From: Salvator merianae
Taxonomy: Eukaryota; Chordata; Lepidosauria; Squamata; Teiidae
DNA length: 64,000 nucleotides
Direction: 5' to 3'
Assembly: GCA_003586115.2 (NCBI GenBank)
Contig: QVOM02000034.1
Span: 17,405,444 to 17,469,443 of the forward strand
The translations under genes and the position numbers were made by a program. The notes under the pieces were generated by a model. The model was not told where the DNA came from and did no database searches. It was given only the letters and a program-made list of their open reading frames with translations. Of this stretch, positions 22,881 through 35,594 are shown piece after piece (the stretch's first letter is position 1; each line of letters starts with the position of its first letter).

Positions 22881-24002
22881 TTATGTTAAGTGTTCTCATT
22901 TTAAATAATAGGGGTATACCTAGCAGAATTTGCCATTGGTATTCCTTTCAGAACAGAAGGCCTTTTAGAGAAACAGCATCTGTGCTGAATTCATAGGGTT
23001 TGCTGGCTAAGATCTGTGCTTTTCAGAAATTGGTAACAAAAACCAAAACCTAAAAACAACAGTACTCCTCACAAAACCAAAGGGTTGGTCTGACTGGCAC
23101 CAGACTACTTGTCCAGTCTTGGTGGCCTTGAAGTCTTGTTTGCAGCAGCCTGATTCTTTTCCCAGTACTTAGTGAAATGACAAAGCTTCATTTGTATCAT
23201 CACAAACAGTTTCCATGGCTGTAGACTGTGATGTCACAAACACATATACTGCGGACGTACCACTAGAATAATAATTCCAACATTTCTTCTGCAAGGCTGG
23301 GATTTGGAGAGGGGATCTACCTCTAAGAAAACCTAAGAGCCACAAGAAGACATGCTGATGAGGCAGCAAGCAACACCTTCCCTCTGAGTCAGAACTGGAC
23401 CAGTGCAGATGGGTGGTACCAGGGAACTTGCCTGCCAGTGCAATATTGTACACACAGTCCATCAACTGAAGGAGTCATTGCCAGCTTGTGGTTACCTAGA
23501 GGATTTGGCTCAGATGAGACTTGAAATTCAGCAACATCTAGAAGAAACATCTTGAAGGAACATGTTAGCCATTCCTTGTTCAGGCTTTCATCATAGGGTG
23601 GGTTCAGATCTAAAATTTTCTAATAAATGGCTGCTTGATTGTGCAAGCGCACCTCCTTCTCAAATCTTTTGCACTAAGGAGAGATTGGCAATAATGCATG
23701 GAAAAGTATAGTCTTGAAATTTGATTGGGACATCACGATGCCAGAAAAGTAATTGGTGATGAGAAAAATGTGTGCATATACAAGTTTCACTCAAAGGCTC
23801 TCACTCTAAACACATTCCTAAATTAGGTGTTAACATAAGAATAAAATAAACAACACTATCTATTTGTAAAAATTTCAGTCTCTAATGCTTTTTAAAGATA
23901 CTGGGATCTTGTACAAGCAAAGGATAGATCATCCTTGTTGAGATGTGCTTAGCCAGTTATGCTTGCTAATATCTTCTTGATGGGTTGTGGATGTGAGAAT
24001 AA

Positions 24003-24220
24003 GGCTGTGATCAGACACAACAAAGAAGAGCATCTCTGAGGTGGCTCAGGAGATGGCTTTGAGGTGGGATTGTTCACACACCAGTCTGCCCCTCCCCTTT
24101 TTCATGAACATTCTACGCTAGAAAAGGTGGATTAGAGAAGACTTTGGAACACAAGTGCCACACACTGTCTCAGTGAGGCACCTCTAATTCACCCCTTTTG
24201 TTATGTCTGAACACAGCCTA
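24003..24220. mobile_element. MITE, GGCTGTGATCAGAC family, copy 1
   Basis: This 218-bp element starts GGCTGTGATCAGACACAACA and ends in the complement of GGCTGTGTTCAGACATAACA. The triplet TAA is duplicated at both edges (24000-24002 and 24221-24223). Further full copies are at 45847, 52746 and 53516. The 3-bp duplication and GG-initial ends suggest PIF/Harbinger (inference). Confidence 0.8.
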
Positions 24221-24589
24221 ACTCTTAAGCAAGCAACACTGTCGATCACTGAAATTAGTTACTTTTTAATTTGCGGTGTGTATATATAGACAGGTGGGCT
24301 AGTACAGACTTTCCAAATTACTCTTTTCTTCTGTGCTTGAAATATGTGTGCACACATGGAGAAGTTATTTTAAATTCTTACACCAGTTGGATGGGTTTTT
24401 AGGATTTTAACATTAGTTCGCAACATGATCTATTAATTATGGACATTTGGAATTGCTTGATGAGCAGTGAGTGGTTCCAGTTGGGAGACTCCACTTGTTA
24501 TGACTGTGAGAAACATCCATTTACTCCTACTGTCTGATTTTTGTTCCTTAACCAGCTGCTTACTCATAAGAGGACCTGTCATTTTTTTT

Positions 24590-24935
24590 TACAATGGCTT
24601 TTAAGCTTATTAAGTAGTGTTTGGTGAAGGACTTTATTAAAAGAGTTTTGAATATCCAGGTAGGCAGTGACTACTAGTTTACCTTTATCCATATGCTTAT
24701 TGTTTATTGATGCTCTCAAGAAACTCTAAAAGATTAATTAGTCAGGATGTTACCTTTCAGAAACCCTGCTGGCTGTCTTTCAGCAAGATGTGTGTTTCTA
24801 AATGACTGGAAATTTAATCTTTAATGGTGGTTTCCAACACTTTCTTTGGAACAGATGTTGAATTGGCAGACCTGTAATTTCTTGGCTCTCCACTTGAGCC
24901 TTGTTAAAAGGATCTGGGGATGTTTGTTCTATACC
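24590..24935 (-). mobile_element. CR1 reverse-transcriptase fragment, antisense
   Basis: On the minus strand the order of decayed motifs is that of the middle of CR1 ORF2: a 'LIxLLEFLE' block, then 'KHMDKGK', then a 'YLDxQxxFxKV' motif, which corresponds to YLDFxKAFDKV in intact copies. There are multiple substitutions and stops, so this is an old fragment. Confidence 0.65.
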
Positions 24936-27869
24936 ATGGGTGTTGGTTTGTGGAGTTGTTTAGAACTATGTTATAATTCCATGTTATTTCGTGTTATATG
25001 CAACTCTCTTCTCTTGCATTGCCTACACATGTGTCTCTGATGGTGATGGTACTAAAAGAGGGATCTCTTCTATCCATCTGTCCACATGAGCTTATTCAGA
25101 TGCTTTTCTCTCAGTTTCACCAAGATCAGAGACATGTTTGGTTGTACAGTAATGTGAGAAAAGGGCTTATGCTAAACTTTCTAAAAGTATCATTCTGTGT
25201 AGCGGATACTACTTGGCTTCTTGCTAGTATGGTATTAGCATAGAATTTTGTAATATGTGTTATGTATATTGGATTCAGGTCTACCAACAAGAGGGACATA
25301 TTTTAAAAATGTGTACTGCCAGGAAGTTGATGTAGAATAGGCATAATATAAATATCTTTCTGAATATCTTTATAAATTGAACAGTAAATTGAAATATGGT
25401 TGGTTATTTCTACACTGCCTTCTTGGAATGGGCATAAATACTCAGCATAGAGTATCTTTCTGTATCTTCCATGCAATACAGCAAATGGTAGAATACTGAA
25501 ATGAGCAAGAATGAACACTCTATGTTGCATTGAGAAGGCCTTCTCAGTGGCTGCCCCTGGGATTTGGATGACTTAATAAATATATGGAGTGAGCAGAAAG
25601 AGAGTGCTAAACTCTCTTCTTAAAAATGTAACTAGCCTTTAAATGAATTTAATATAAAAGGATTCCTCCATTTTCTAAAAAACATCCAATTCCTCAAGGT
25701 CAAGACAAAGATTTTCCATAGACTACTGTGCTGAATATACAAGATGCCTACACTCTCCTCTCACACCTCAGACAGGAGTCTGGAAAAACGGAGCACTAAT
25801 GGTAGGGAGAAGAATGTCTTCTGTCTTCATTGACTTCTGAAGAACATGAAGATGCAAGCCACCATCTTTCACTTGACCATGGTAGGAGCCTCTGGCCTGC
25901 TGTCAACACACTTTTCAGCCATTTCTTTCAAAAACCAGGTTCAGAAAACAGTCTGTTCACACATACAAAAATGTTACCCAACATTGTTCTGCACATAGCA
26001 AAAGGTGTGCACAGCAACAAAAGATATGTGTACAGAAACACACACACATAGCACTTTGCACTCACTTGGGAGCTTGGTCACTCAGTCTTGAGTTGCAGCA
26101 GACACTTCCAAACAGAGTAAATACAGACAAACACACACTCACTAATGACCCACACCACATCACTCTGCAGATTCCACTCAAAAGCAGTCGGACCTTACCA
26201 AAACTGCTCAGTAACAAACCAAACACCTAATTCACTGTAGTAACATGGCTAGTAAAATAGCTCTGGAAGCCGTGAGAAGATCCAGAAGGTTGAAAGGCTG
26301 CCCTTTGAGTTTCAGTGGGCAGCTCACTGTATGAGTGATCCACTTCATTTCAATGACTTACATCAAAAGGCCTGTTCCCCAGTCAAATCAATGTGATTGT
26401 TCAGCTGGTTGGTCAACCCAGTGCAAGTCAATATGATTTTTCAGCCAGCGGGTAAACTTGATGTTAGTGTAGTTTTTGGCAGAAAACTGTGCAGTAGTGA
26501 ATAAATGGGCATGTACAAATCAAGGCAGTGGTCACAGTTTATATCGTCTGCGCAATAGTGACACTATGCTGTTGGAAACCATGTAAGTTGAGGCACAATT
26601 GTACTTTTTGGTGAACATAACAGTGGATAATTTTGCATTGTTCAAAAACTAGAAACAGGAAGTCCTAGCAGAGTTCAGTAGTAGATGCCAAATAATAGCT
26701 GATGTAAACTAAAAAAAAAGTCAATATAAGGACCTGCGGCAGGAAAGAAAAAAGAAGGAAGACCGTGTGCTCAGAGAGAGTTTTCAAACCCTGGAAAGAT
26801 TTTCCTGAAATTTTGTATTGACCGAAGGAAGTTTTAAAAATTGCACTAATCCGCTTGTGAACAGAATTATACTTTGTAATACGTTTGTGTTTAGATGGCC
26901 ACAGGGTTTGGTTGATTGTCTTTGAGTTTAGGTTACCTAAAGTAGTCCTTACAATTATAAGGGAACCTATAAATATTTCCATAGTCCCTGACGTGATCTA
27001 ATTGGTTTCTTCTATGGTAGCTTCTTTTTCCTGAGTTGAATGAAGAACATCAATATATACATTTATATTATATACAAATTTAACTTTGGCCAGTATTTTT
27101 GCAGTTTCACGAAGGAATTTGTATATTGTCAGTATCTGATTAAATAAATTATTCCCCTTGTCTCTTGAATTAAATGTGGAATTAGGCTAAGCTCTGTTTA
27201 TCAGCATTGCTTTCCTTTTTTTCTTTGGCTCATGTGAAGTGTTCTAAGGAAAAAACCTCTCACTTTGTAAAATATCTGAATTAAAAGAAAGAGAGATAGA
27301 GACTAGTGTTAAAGAGAGGTATATTGTCATAACATTATTTTTTTAAGGATTTTTTTCATTTCCTAGCAGAAGTATCTGTTAAATATGACATTTTGATTTG
27401 TGAAAAATAAGACCTTAAGTCATAGATTTTCAGTTCAAAACATTGCCGTTCTTATGAAATAGTTTAATATTATTTAATTCAGTAGATCTAAAATGATATC
27501 CAAGATGTATCTATCCATAATATGTATGATTACATAAGTTAGATATTAACATCAGTGAAAATGGAAATAAACAATGCTTTCTATGAGTCGGTTAGGTGGA
27601 TGATTAAGGAGTCGTGGCCAATGGGAAGTGTATAAATATAATCTAAGGCTGTGCTCAAACTGTGCTTAAAAGGTTGCGCCCTGTGAGAATTTGAATCAGG
27701 GACACCAGACAGTGCATCTTACTGCATGTTGAAGCCTTGGGAAAGCCGTTCCTTCCTCAGATGGAAAATCATGAGACGGACAGTAACTCTTCCTTTCAAT
27801 CACATTGAAGGGGGATAATCTAGTCGATTGCAGCATGAGAACAAATGCTGCTAATCAGAGACCAATCAG

Positions 27870-28808
27870 GGTCCTGGAAAAACGATCTGGATGAAGGTGT
27901 CGAGGGGACGCTGATCAAATTTGCAGATGACACAAAGCTAGGAGGGCTTGCTAACACTAGGGAGGAGAAGGAGAGGATACAAAAGGATTTGGACAAGCTT
28001 GAACAGTGGGCTGAAACTAACAGAATGACATTTAACAGGGAGAAATGCAAAGTTTTACATCTGGGTAAGAAAAATGACAATATCCAATACAGAATGGGGG
28101 GAATCTCGCTGAGCAGCAGCACATGTGAAAAGGATCTGGGTGTACTAGTAGATCACAGATTAAACATGAGTCAACAGTGTGATGCAGCGGCAAAAAAGGC
28201 AAATACCATCCTGGGCTGTATCAAGAGGAGTATAGAGTCTAGATCACGAGAAGTAATTGTCCCACTTTACTCTTCCTTGGTCAGACCTCATCTGGAGTAT
28301 TGTGTCCAGTTCTGGGCACCCCAGTTTAAAAAAGACATTGACAAACTGGAACAAGTTCAGAGAAGGGCGACCAAAATGGTGAGTGGTCTGCAAACCATGT
28401 CCTACGAGGAACGGTTAAAGGACCTAGGAATGTTTAGCCTGCAGAAGAGAAGACTGAGAGGAGACATGATAGCTGTTTTCAAGTATCTGAAGGGCTGTCA
28501 CAGTGCAGAAGGATTGGCCCTATTCTCAGTTGCGCAAGAAGGAAGGACTAGAAACAATGGGATGAAACTTCAAGGGAGTAGATACAGGCTAGATATTAGG
28601 AAAAACTTCCTGACCGTAAGGGCAATCAGTCATTGGAACAGGTTGCCACAGGAGGTGGTAGGCTCTCCTTCGCTGGAGGTCTTCAAGGAGAGGCTGGACA
28701 GTTATCTGTCTGGGATGCTTTAGTGAATCCTGCATTGAGCAGGGGGTTGGACTCGATGACCCTAGAGGTCCCTTCCAACTCTATGATTCTATGATTCTAT
28801 GATTCTAT
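27870..28808 (+). mobile_element. CR1 LINE 3' portion with intact terminal reading frame
   Basis: This 5'-truncated CR1 copy keeps an uninterrupted frame from about 27881 to the stop at 28721-28723. Motifs in order are IKFADDTKLGG (FADD catalytic motif of the reverse transcriptase), KCKVLHLG, PLYSSLVRPHLEYCVQFW, RRLRGDMIAVFKYL and HWNRLPQEVV. It ends in CTATGATT octamers at about 28780-28808, the hallmark CR1 3' end. The lack of frameshifts over about 280 codons suggests a fairly recent insertion. It is the only well-preserved LINE in the window. It has no promoter, ORF1 or endonuclease and so cannot move by itself. Confidence 0.92.
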
Positions 28809-29229
28809 GAAAATCAGGCAGATGACAGCCAACCAGTGCTGAGCATTAGTAGTTAGGGAGATGTTGCCAGACTTCAAGGCAAAAGAATGAGGTAGGAGTT
28901 TGAATGCCTGTTTTTGTGCTTAGATGGGGTGCATTTTCTAAAAGGGATGGTTGGAAAAAAGCCCAGTCTGATTGTACCCTAATTCTAAAAGGAAAGCCTA
29001 TATAGGCATATTTTAATTACTTCTTTCCTGAAGATTTATAAGAAGATTTGCACTGTGCCTGAGACATCTAGCCTCCAATTGTATGTATGTGTGTATGTTG
29101 GTGTTTGCATCTGCAGTATACATTCTTACACAGAATGAGGGTGTCTGTACGTTGTACTTTAGAGGATGGACATTTATTTGAAGGACTGTCTCATCACAAG
29201 TTAGTGTAAAGATTGTCGATGTTGGGTAC

Positions 29230-29408
29230 TGTTGAGTCATGGACAACTCCTGGTTGATTGCATGGGCACCCCTATGGGCACCTCTGTGCATGTTTCTTGG
29301 CAGAGAATCAGAAGTAGTTTGTCTAGTTCTGGGGAGAGCCTGGGAATTGAACTTGCAGCCCTCTGCTTTCCAGACAGTTTGCTCTATTACCGAGCTTCAG
29401 CCACTCCC
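29230..29408. repeat. SINE-like interspersed repeat, copy 3 of 3
   Basis: It contains 'gagtcatggacaactcctgg', 'ttgattgcatgggcacccct', 'tttcttggcagaga' and 'cctgggaattgaacttgcag', in the same order as 2832-3006. The copy is full length for the unit I can define (about 180 bp). Confidence 0.55.
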
Positions 29409-30359
29409 AGTGTAAAAGAAACAGTTACTTATTAGCAGCTAGATACCAACCTGAGCAGGTGCCTGTATTTCTAGGTCATCACCACTTTGTTAAGCTGCAT
29501 TACATTTCTGTTTAAATTATAGTTGTCCCCTCCTTTCTCATGGTTTTAAAAACAGTGAGTTTGCATATTCTTGAGTGAGGGTTTGTGATCCTCTCCTTCT
29601 ATTTACAAAACAGAACGACACTTTAACTTGTGTATTTCTGAGATTTTCTTAAATAAAGAAGGGTCAGAAAACCACTTTTTTCATCTTCCTTGATATTCAT
29701 CAGTTTTGAGATTTGTGTGGATATTGAGAGATGACTATAAAGCAATGATTTCCCAATGTCCATTTTGCATAGAAAGTATATGCTAATTTTATGCTACTTA
29801 GGAATGCTTTTTAAACAAATGGTTGCCCAGAATAGTTTAGGAGCTGTTTCCCTTCTTTCATGGTAACAAAGACAAGGTTTCTATTTAAGTCTAAATTTGT
29901 GAGAGGCAGTATTTACAGCTATCTTACAGAAAAAAAAGTAGATTCCTGCTTTTAGGAAGGAAAATGCAAGTACGTGCTGGCTCTATCAATATGTTGCATG
30001 GTGCTTGATAAGGTTATCTTTTATGACTGGAATCCCACTTAACCATGGCTTTGTAGAATGTTTCTGAGTGTCATAGATACATCCAGCAGAGAATGGCAAA
30101 CAGCATTAACAAGATCAATTTGGAGGGTTGGTAGGTGTGGTGTAAATACTGCTCTAAGGAATTCCTCATGCTGGGTGAAAGTGCACTACTTGGGGTTACA
30201 AAATACATTTTAGTTATGAACAGATAAAAGCAACACCTTTATATTTTTCCTTGACAGAAAGGATAATAAAAATTGAAGGTTGCAATTTGAGACCATTAGG
30301 CAATTTGTGAGTTATGACTTACATTTAATGCCTTACAATGCAAAAGAATCTGGATGATA

Positions 30360-30480
30360 TAAGTTATTTATTATTTATTTGAATTATACCTACCCAGTTG
30401 CCCAAATGCTTGGAGCAGCTTACAAATTTAAACATAAACAATAAAATTCGATATGTAAAAAGGAGTATAAAAATATTCCT
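30360..30480 (-). mobile_element. LINE 3' tail remnant, antisense
   Basis: The segment 'ttatttattatttatttgaa' followed by 'tacccagttgcccaaatgc' and 'cagcttacaaattt' is an antisense L2-type tail. No coding sequence is left. Confidence 0.4.
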
Positions 30481-30694
30481 TAAAACAAATATGAAAGCGA
30501 AATGCAAAATATAATTTAAAATTCCCCATGCATCTCCTTTAGAATGCAACAGCATAAGTCTGTTTAGAAAGTTGTATTGACACAAAAGTGTTCTTAGAGT
30601 GCATGTGATCCATGGCTGCTAACGTTCCTGGAATTTTAGAAATTAAGGGCATTGTCTCCATAGTGTTGGCTCCAGTGCTGCATCAATGGCTGCT

Positions 30695-30895
30695 AGAACT
30701 GATGCTTAGATGCTGGCTCCAGGTTGTCTCTAAAGGCCATTTGTAGGGAATTGAGAGCAGGTGAAGGCTTTCCCTTTTTATTCTGCTTGAGAATGCCCAG
30801 AAGCAATTGGCAGGGCACTGTGTGAGACAGGATGCTGGTCTGGATTAGATGGGCTGCGGGCTGATCCAGCAGGGCATCTCTTATGTTCTTATTGG
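30695..30895 (+). mobile_element. CR1-type LINE 3' UTR fragment
   Basis: It shares 'agcaggtgaaggctttccct', 'ctgcttgagaatgcccagaa' and 'tgatccagcagggcatctct' with 52500-52690, and ends in 'cttatgttctta'. Only the 3' UTR is present. Confidence 0.75.
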
Positions 30896-32388
30896 GCTTC
30901 CCACCAGGCCTTGGCAGGCTTTTGGCAGTACTGGAAAGGGATTTGGTGGCTCCACTGTGATACATAAGTTTTTGCCATTCTGAAGTCTTTGTGCCTGTGC
31001 CTCGTCCTTCATGTGCAGGTGCAGGAAATACAGCTTGTTTTGTTGTGGTGAGAGACCAGCTCGGTGCATGAACCACAGCTTTGGAGCTGGTTTTCACTCA
31101 CTGGGTTTTTTGGGGGTTTTTTTGCGACTTGGTGGGGGATTGAAGTCTTTGGGTTGGGATGCTGTAGAGACAGGTAGACTTCAATTCCCCTCCAAGGCAC
31201 TTTGGACACTGTGGAAATGAGGCTTATATGTAGGTCCAAGTTTGGATTATGAGAGGATTAATAAATGCTGTATTTTGCACCATGTAAGACCCACTGGTAT
31301 ATAAGACCCACCTATAATTTGCCAAGATAAATTAAATAATAGGATGCAAGTGATTTTAGGAGAAATTATTTTAGAAAAAAGTATAGAAGTCACATGAATC
31401 CTAGCTTTGTTGGAGATGCACCTAGGAACTAATTCTGACAAAGGTCAAATGACACCATTCTAAGCAGAATTCTAGAACTCAGAACTGAGGGAGAGAAGGG
31501 AAACAGTGCAGCTCTATCAGCTTCAGCACATGAGAACCAAAGTACCAGAGACAGGAACATAATCAAATGTGAATCAGAGACAAAATTATCTCTGTTTTTA
31601 CTTTTTGAGATGAGTTGATCAGTACGAAATATAAACTTTAGAGTAGATAGTCGGTGTGATTGTGATTCCAGATATGCCTCTATTGGTCCTTCAAATCATG
31701 TAATCTAGGCCAGCACAACTGAGGCTGTATTCACGCATGAAAAAAAAGCAGTTTAGAGTTGGTAGCATGTACATTTTCTGGCCTTTAATTAGAATTAGAA
31801 TGGAATGTGAATGCAGCTTCATATTGGGATGACCGTGCATTAACCTAGGGTGTTGCTACCTTCAAGCAAGTCTCACTTCTGGCTAGGTTTTTAGAAACAA
31901 AGGGGGGGCCTTTTGGACTGTTGGATGACTGTTGAGTTTTGTGCTTATTATTGCATGTTGTACATGTTTTCCATCTCAGTCTGCAAGGCGTGAGGGGCCC
32001 ATTTTGGTTTCTTTCCCAGGGTTTATCCTAGCTGTGCCTCTGCTTCAGCTGATTGTCCCATTGGGATGGTGAATAAAGTTGTTGGGTTTAGTTGTCAGAG
32101 TGTCTGGTTTGAGTCCTTGAGTGTTTCACAGGGTATGGGTGAGCCCAGAATATTTTGAAATTCAGTACAGCAGGGTGGTGTTGCAGTGATGCCCCCCCCC
32201 GCCTGTGTTCTGAGAATGGCCAATGGGTTCATACTTGGTGGCAGTTGATAGGGTGGTGCATCCATGTGTGAATATGTTGCTGTCTTTTTTTCCTAACACA
32301 CTATTTGCTAATGCCATCTTATTAACCCATGATTGCTCAGCTTCTGCAGTCGTATGTCTAGTCTTAAAAGCGACCCTTCTTTTTCCAG

Positions 32389-33427
32389 AAGAACCGACTC
32401 CTTCACATAAAATCATCAGCCCACCCTCTGGAGTTACTTACCCTCATGATGATGTCTCGGATTATGGCCTCAAGCCATACACCCCCTTCGCTTTGTCTAG
32501 CCTTTCAGCAGATCACATGGGCAGATATGGACAGCCAGATAGCATAGGGTCAAAATGCTACCTGGACCCTGTGAAGGCTGCAGGTCCCCCTACTTTGAGC
32601 CCTAGGATTGAGATAACTCCATCTTACGAACTGATTCACTCGGGGGGTCCCTTCAGCAGCAGAGACACAGATCTATTGGTAGAGCATCAGTCCAACTCAG
32701 CTACTGCTAGCCCAAGGTTTACCCTGCCTGTCCCTGGCTTTGAGAGTTATCGAGAACCTCTGTGCCTGAGCCCGCCTAGCAGCGGCTCTTCTGCAAGCTT
32801 CATTTCAGAGACAAATTTCTCTCCTTACACTTCACCATGTGTTTCACCAAATAATGGCCCTAGTGATGACCTTTGTCCACAGTTTCAAAACACCCATGCT
32901 CATTATTCCCCTAGAACCTCGCCAATAATGTCCCCACAAGCAACCAACGTGGAGGATACCTGCTTGGGGCCACGTTCACCGTCGCCACGTCCCAGCTCAA
33001 GGTCTTCATCACCAGGTGCAAAGCGGAGGTACTCTTGTACCGAGTTCTACGGGAGTCAGCCACCACCTACCACATCTCCACGGCAATCGAGGACCCCTTC
33101 CCCACTGCCTTCTCCCCAGATCCCCTTGAGAGAAGACGGGTCTTCAGTCACTTATACTCAGTTGTCCACCTCTTCAAGCCTCATGGATGCAATGAGCAAC
33201 CTCACCACCGATTCAACCTGTGGAGTTCCCACAAAAATCTGGAGAACTAGCCCAGATCCTTCAGCAATGTCTTCACATAAAGCCAGCCTGCCATGTCATG
33301 TGCTTCAGCCCATTGAATATCTTGGACCTTGTGAGCAAGATGATCGTAGAAACCCACCACCAGAATCTATCTTGTTAGTGCCGCCATCATGGCCGAAACA
33401 GCTGATGCCCGCTATACCCATCTGCAG
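32389..33427 (+). CDS. NFATC2: NFATC2 coding exon 2 (regulatory region)
   Basis: This 1039-bp exon encodes residues 45-390 and two bases of codon 391, nearly all of the NFAT regulatory domain. Residues 116-121 are PRIEIT, the calcineurin-docking PxIxIT motif. Residues 172-185 (SPPSSGSSASFISE) form the first serine-rich region, the phosphosites that mask the nuclear localisation signal. SP repeats follow at 189-198 (SPYTSPCVSP), 218-227 (SPRTSPIMSP) and 241-253. K256-R257-R258 is the nuclear localisation signal, and ILLVP at 372-376 matches the second (LxVP-type) calcineurin contact. The motifs agree closely with mammalian NFATC2, with scattered spacer differences; for example RRYSC replaces RRHSC. 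The acceptor is ttttccag at 32388 and the donor GT is at 33428-33429. The frame is open upstream of the acceptor, but that part has no NFAT similarity. Confidence 0.96.
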
Positions 33428-33859
33428 GTAAGCTATGCCTTTTTTTTACAGAATTTGTCCCCAGTCCTGACTGCATTATATATGTATGAGAACGATTAGT
33501 TTCCTAATCTCAGACAAGGCCTCAGGCTGTAAAGATGAAGGAAGTATATAAGCTGAGACTGTCTGCATTGCTAATCAGCCTTGGGAAGCCAAAATGTCTC
33601 CCCAAAAATAAATTTTGTAAAATGTTTTGCTACTGATTCCATCTCTAGGTTTAGCCAGGCCTCATCCAGTTTTGGGTTAATTGCCACTTCTGGCTTTGTT
33701 GCTTCATGGCAAGTAACAGGTAGATGACAAGGACCTATACTGTGATTGCTCATGGGTTGTAGAATATCTCCCCTCTGAGTTTTCCCTAACCCTGTCATTA
33801 TACGTATGCCTTCAGACACTCTGTTTTATGCTAGCTTTTGGCTGAAGTAGTATTTTTCT

Positions 33860-33998
33860 CTCCCCTTCCAGGCACTGTTATGTGTGACTTTTAATGAACT
33901 GAATTTTAAATTTGTTAATTTTAAATTTTTATTGTAACATGTCTTGAGACCTTAAGGTAGAGGGCAGGGTAGAAATGCAAATACTAAATAAATAAGAT
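33860..33998 (+). mobile_element. L2-like LINE 3' tail
   Basis: The stretch 'ttgtaacatgtcttgagacc' followed by 'ggtagaaatgcaaatactaa' and 'ataaataag' is the typical end of an L2-clade element in sense orientation. A short (CA)n tract follows at 34003-34018. Confidence 0.5.
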
Positions 33999-34176
33999 AA
34001 AGACACACACACACACACCGGAAAACTGTCTACCAGTTTCAACAATAATGTATTGATTGAGGACCTAGCTACATACAAGCCTTACCTTCTGCTTTAAAAG
34101 GAAAACTGTACTCTGCATCAGGGGAGAATGGAAATAGTTAATGCAGATCCAGTGTGTTCTTTTGCCTAACACATTT

Positions 34177-34236
34177 AAAGAAATACCATGTCTAATTGCT
34201 GTGCCCAAAGAAATACCATGTCTAATTGCTGTGTTC
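34177..34236. repeat. 30-bp tandem duplication
   Basis: The unit 'aaagaaataccatgtctaat' plus 'tgctgtgccc' occurs twice in direct succession, starting at 34177 and 34207. The two copies are almost identical, so the duplication is recent. Confidence 0.85.
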
Positions 34237-35594
34237 CTTCTCACACCCTGTCCAAAACTCCTCCCTGCAGTTGTCAGTGATGGTCCACACATCCTGTCAG
34301 TCTCTGGCAGTTCTGCTTTTTTCTGTTCTCTTGCACAAAAGTGTTCCCGCCAAAAAAGTGTCCTTGCTTTTCTGATCAAGTATGTTCATGTGTTGGTCTT
34401 TTTTCATTGTCATCCGTTAGCATATTTTGCCAGTCCCCATGTCTTGTGTAAGTTGATCATTTTATTTATTTTTTAAAGTTTGTTTTTTAAAAAACTCAGA
34501 AGACAAGCATGCTCTCTTTCCTATAACATCCTATGAACTTGGGGCTGGGATCTCATACCACCTGTAAATGATTGGTCACTGAAAAAAAAATAAAATAGGG
34601 AATGCCTTCTCACTCTACCCTGGAACACCGATGTCTAACCTTTAAAAATCTGGAGCATGGGCACACCAAACAAAACACTGAAGGAAGCAGCATACTTTCT
34701 GTGTTGAAAAAATGATATTGCAGAAAGTGTGAATTCAGAGGTAGATCCTGCACAGTGACATTAGAGTTCAGTTTTTTATTTCCCCACAGGAGAAACGGAT
34801 CCAATACAAAATAAAACTTATGTGTAGCTACTCCCTGTGACAAATTAGGTGTCTGACTCAGTACGTTTCTATTTAGATTACCATCACAGTAGTCCACAAC
34901 ATACCCCCAGTTAACCAAACCATGAAGTCAATCCATGTTTCTTATAGTTCCCAAAGAAATAGTGTTCAGACCCCACATTGCACAAACAGTGAGGCTTGTG
35001 GATTACTGAATTGACAATTGGAAACCTTGCGCAGTTTGAATGTGCAAAAGCCCAAGTTTGGAAACCAACTTCTAGCAAAGGACATGGCATGCAAAATTAA
35101 CATAAACAATGTGCAGCGGCATGTGTCTATTACATGCTGGTTCAGTAAACTCTGGGCACATAGTGTGCAATATTGTGTGACTACCATGTTTCTGCTTCCC
35201 TGATACAGAGCTATTGCACACTATAAGGGTGATGCTCATGGTCATTTGCATTGTATCTATTATTGACACCTCCTTAATGATTTGATTACCCCCATAACAG
35301 CTCCTTATCCTCAGCTTCTGACACTGACTTACTCTTGGAGGACAAAGTGCCCTGTATGATGTATCAAGTGGGGGAGTTTTGTTTTTAAGCTTATAGGTTC
35401 CCAAAGCATTTTATTTTTAAATATATAAGTAATTTTTTTTTCTATATAGCAGTGGTCCTTATTTGTTTCAGTCTGACTGTTCTAACTGTGATTGTGATAT
35501 CTGTTATTTTGTTATTGTTGGTTGGAAAGTGTAATTAAAAAAAAAATCATTCATTAAATGGTGATGTTATCAGCCCAAAAGCATATTAGCTCTG

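Larger units (their letters stand above)
9029..32388 (+). other. NFATC2: NFATC2 intron 1 (23.4 kb)
   Basis: This GT-AG intron has phase 1 (donor 9029-9030, acceptor ttttccag ending at 32388). It contains CR1, L2, SINE-like and MITE copies listed separately. In between are AT-rich stretches such as 9130-10030, 20000-21330 and 25600-27650 where I recognise nothing. Two GC-richer blocks at 11060-11930 and 15190-15560 look repeat-like; the first shares 'ctgaaaaagccctgaccggt'-type strings with 1150-1200, but I cannot name a family. Mammalian NFATC2 has an alternative first exon; I looked for one here and did not find it. Confidence 0.85.

Noticed and set aside
32223..32388. Open frame continuing upstream of exon 2, as if exon 2 began earlier with its own ATG
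   Set aside because: The upstream residues have no NFAT similarity, a strong polypyrimidine-AG acceptor precedes 32389, and the split codon fits exon 1 exactly.
9029..32388. Alternative first exon of NFATC2 inside intron 1
   Set aside because: Mammals use one, but I could not find a matching short ATG-started exon with a phase 1 donor. It may be absent, too diverged or outside the window.
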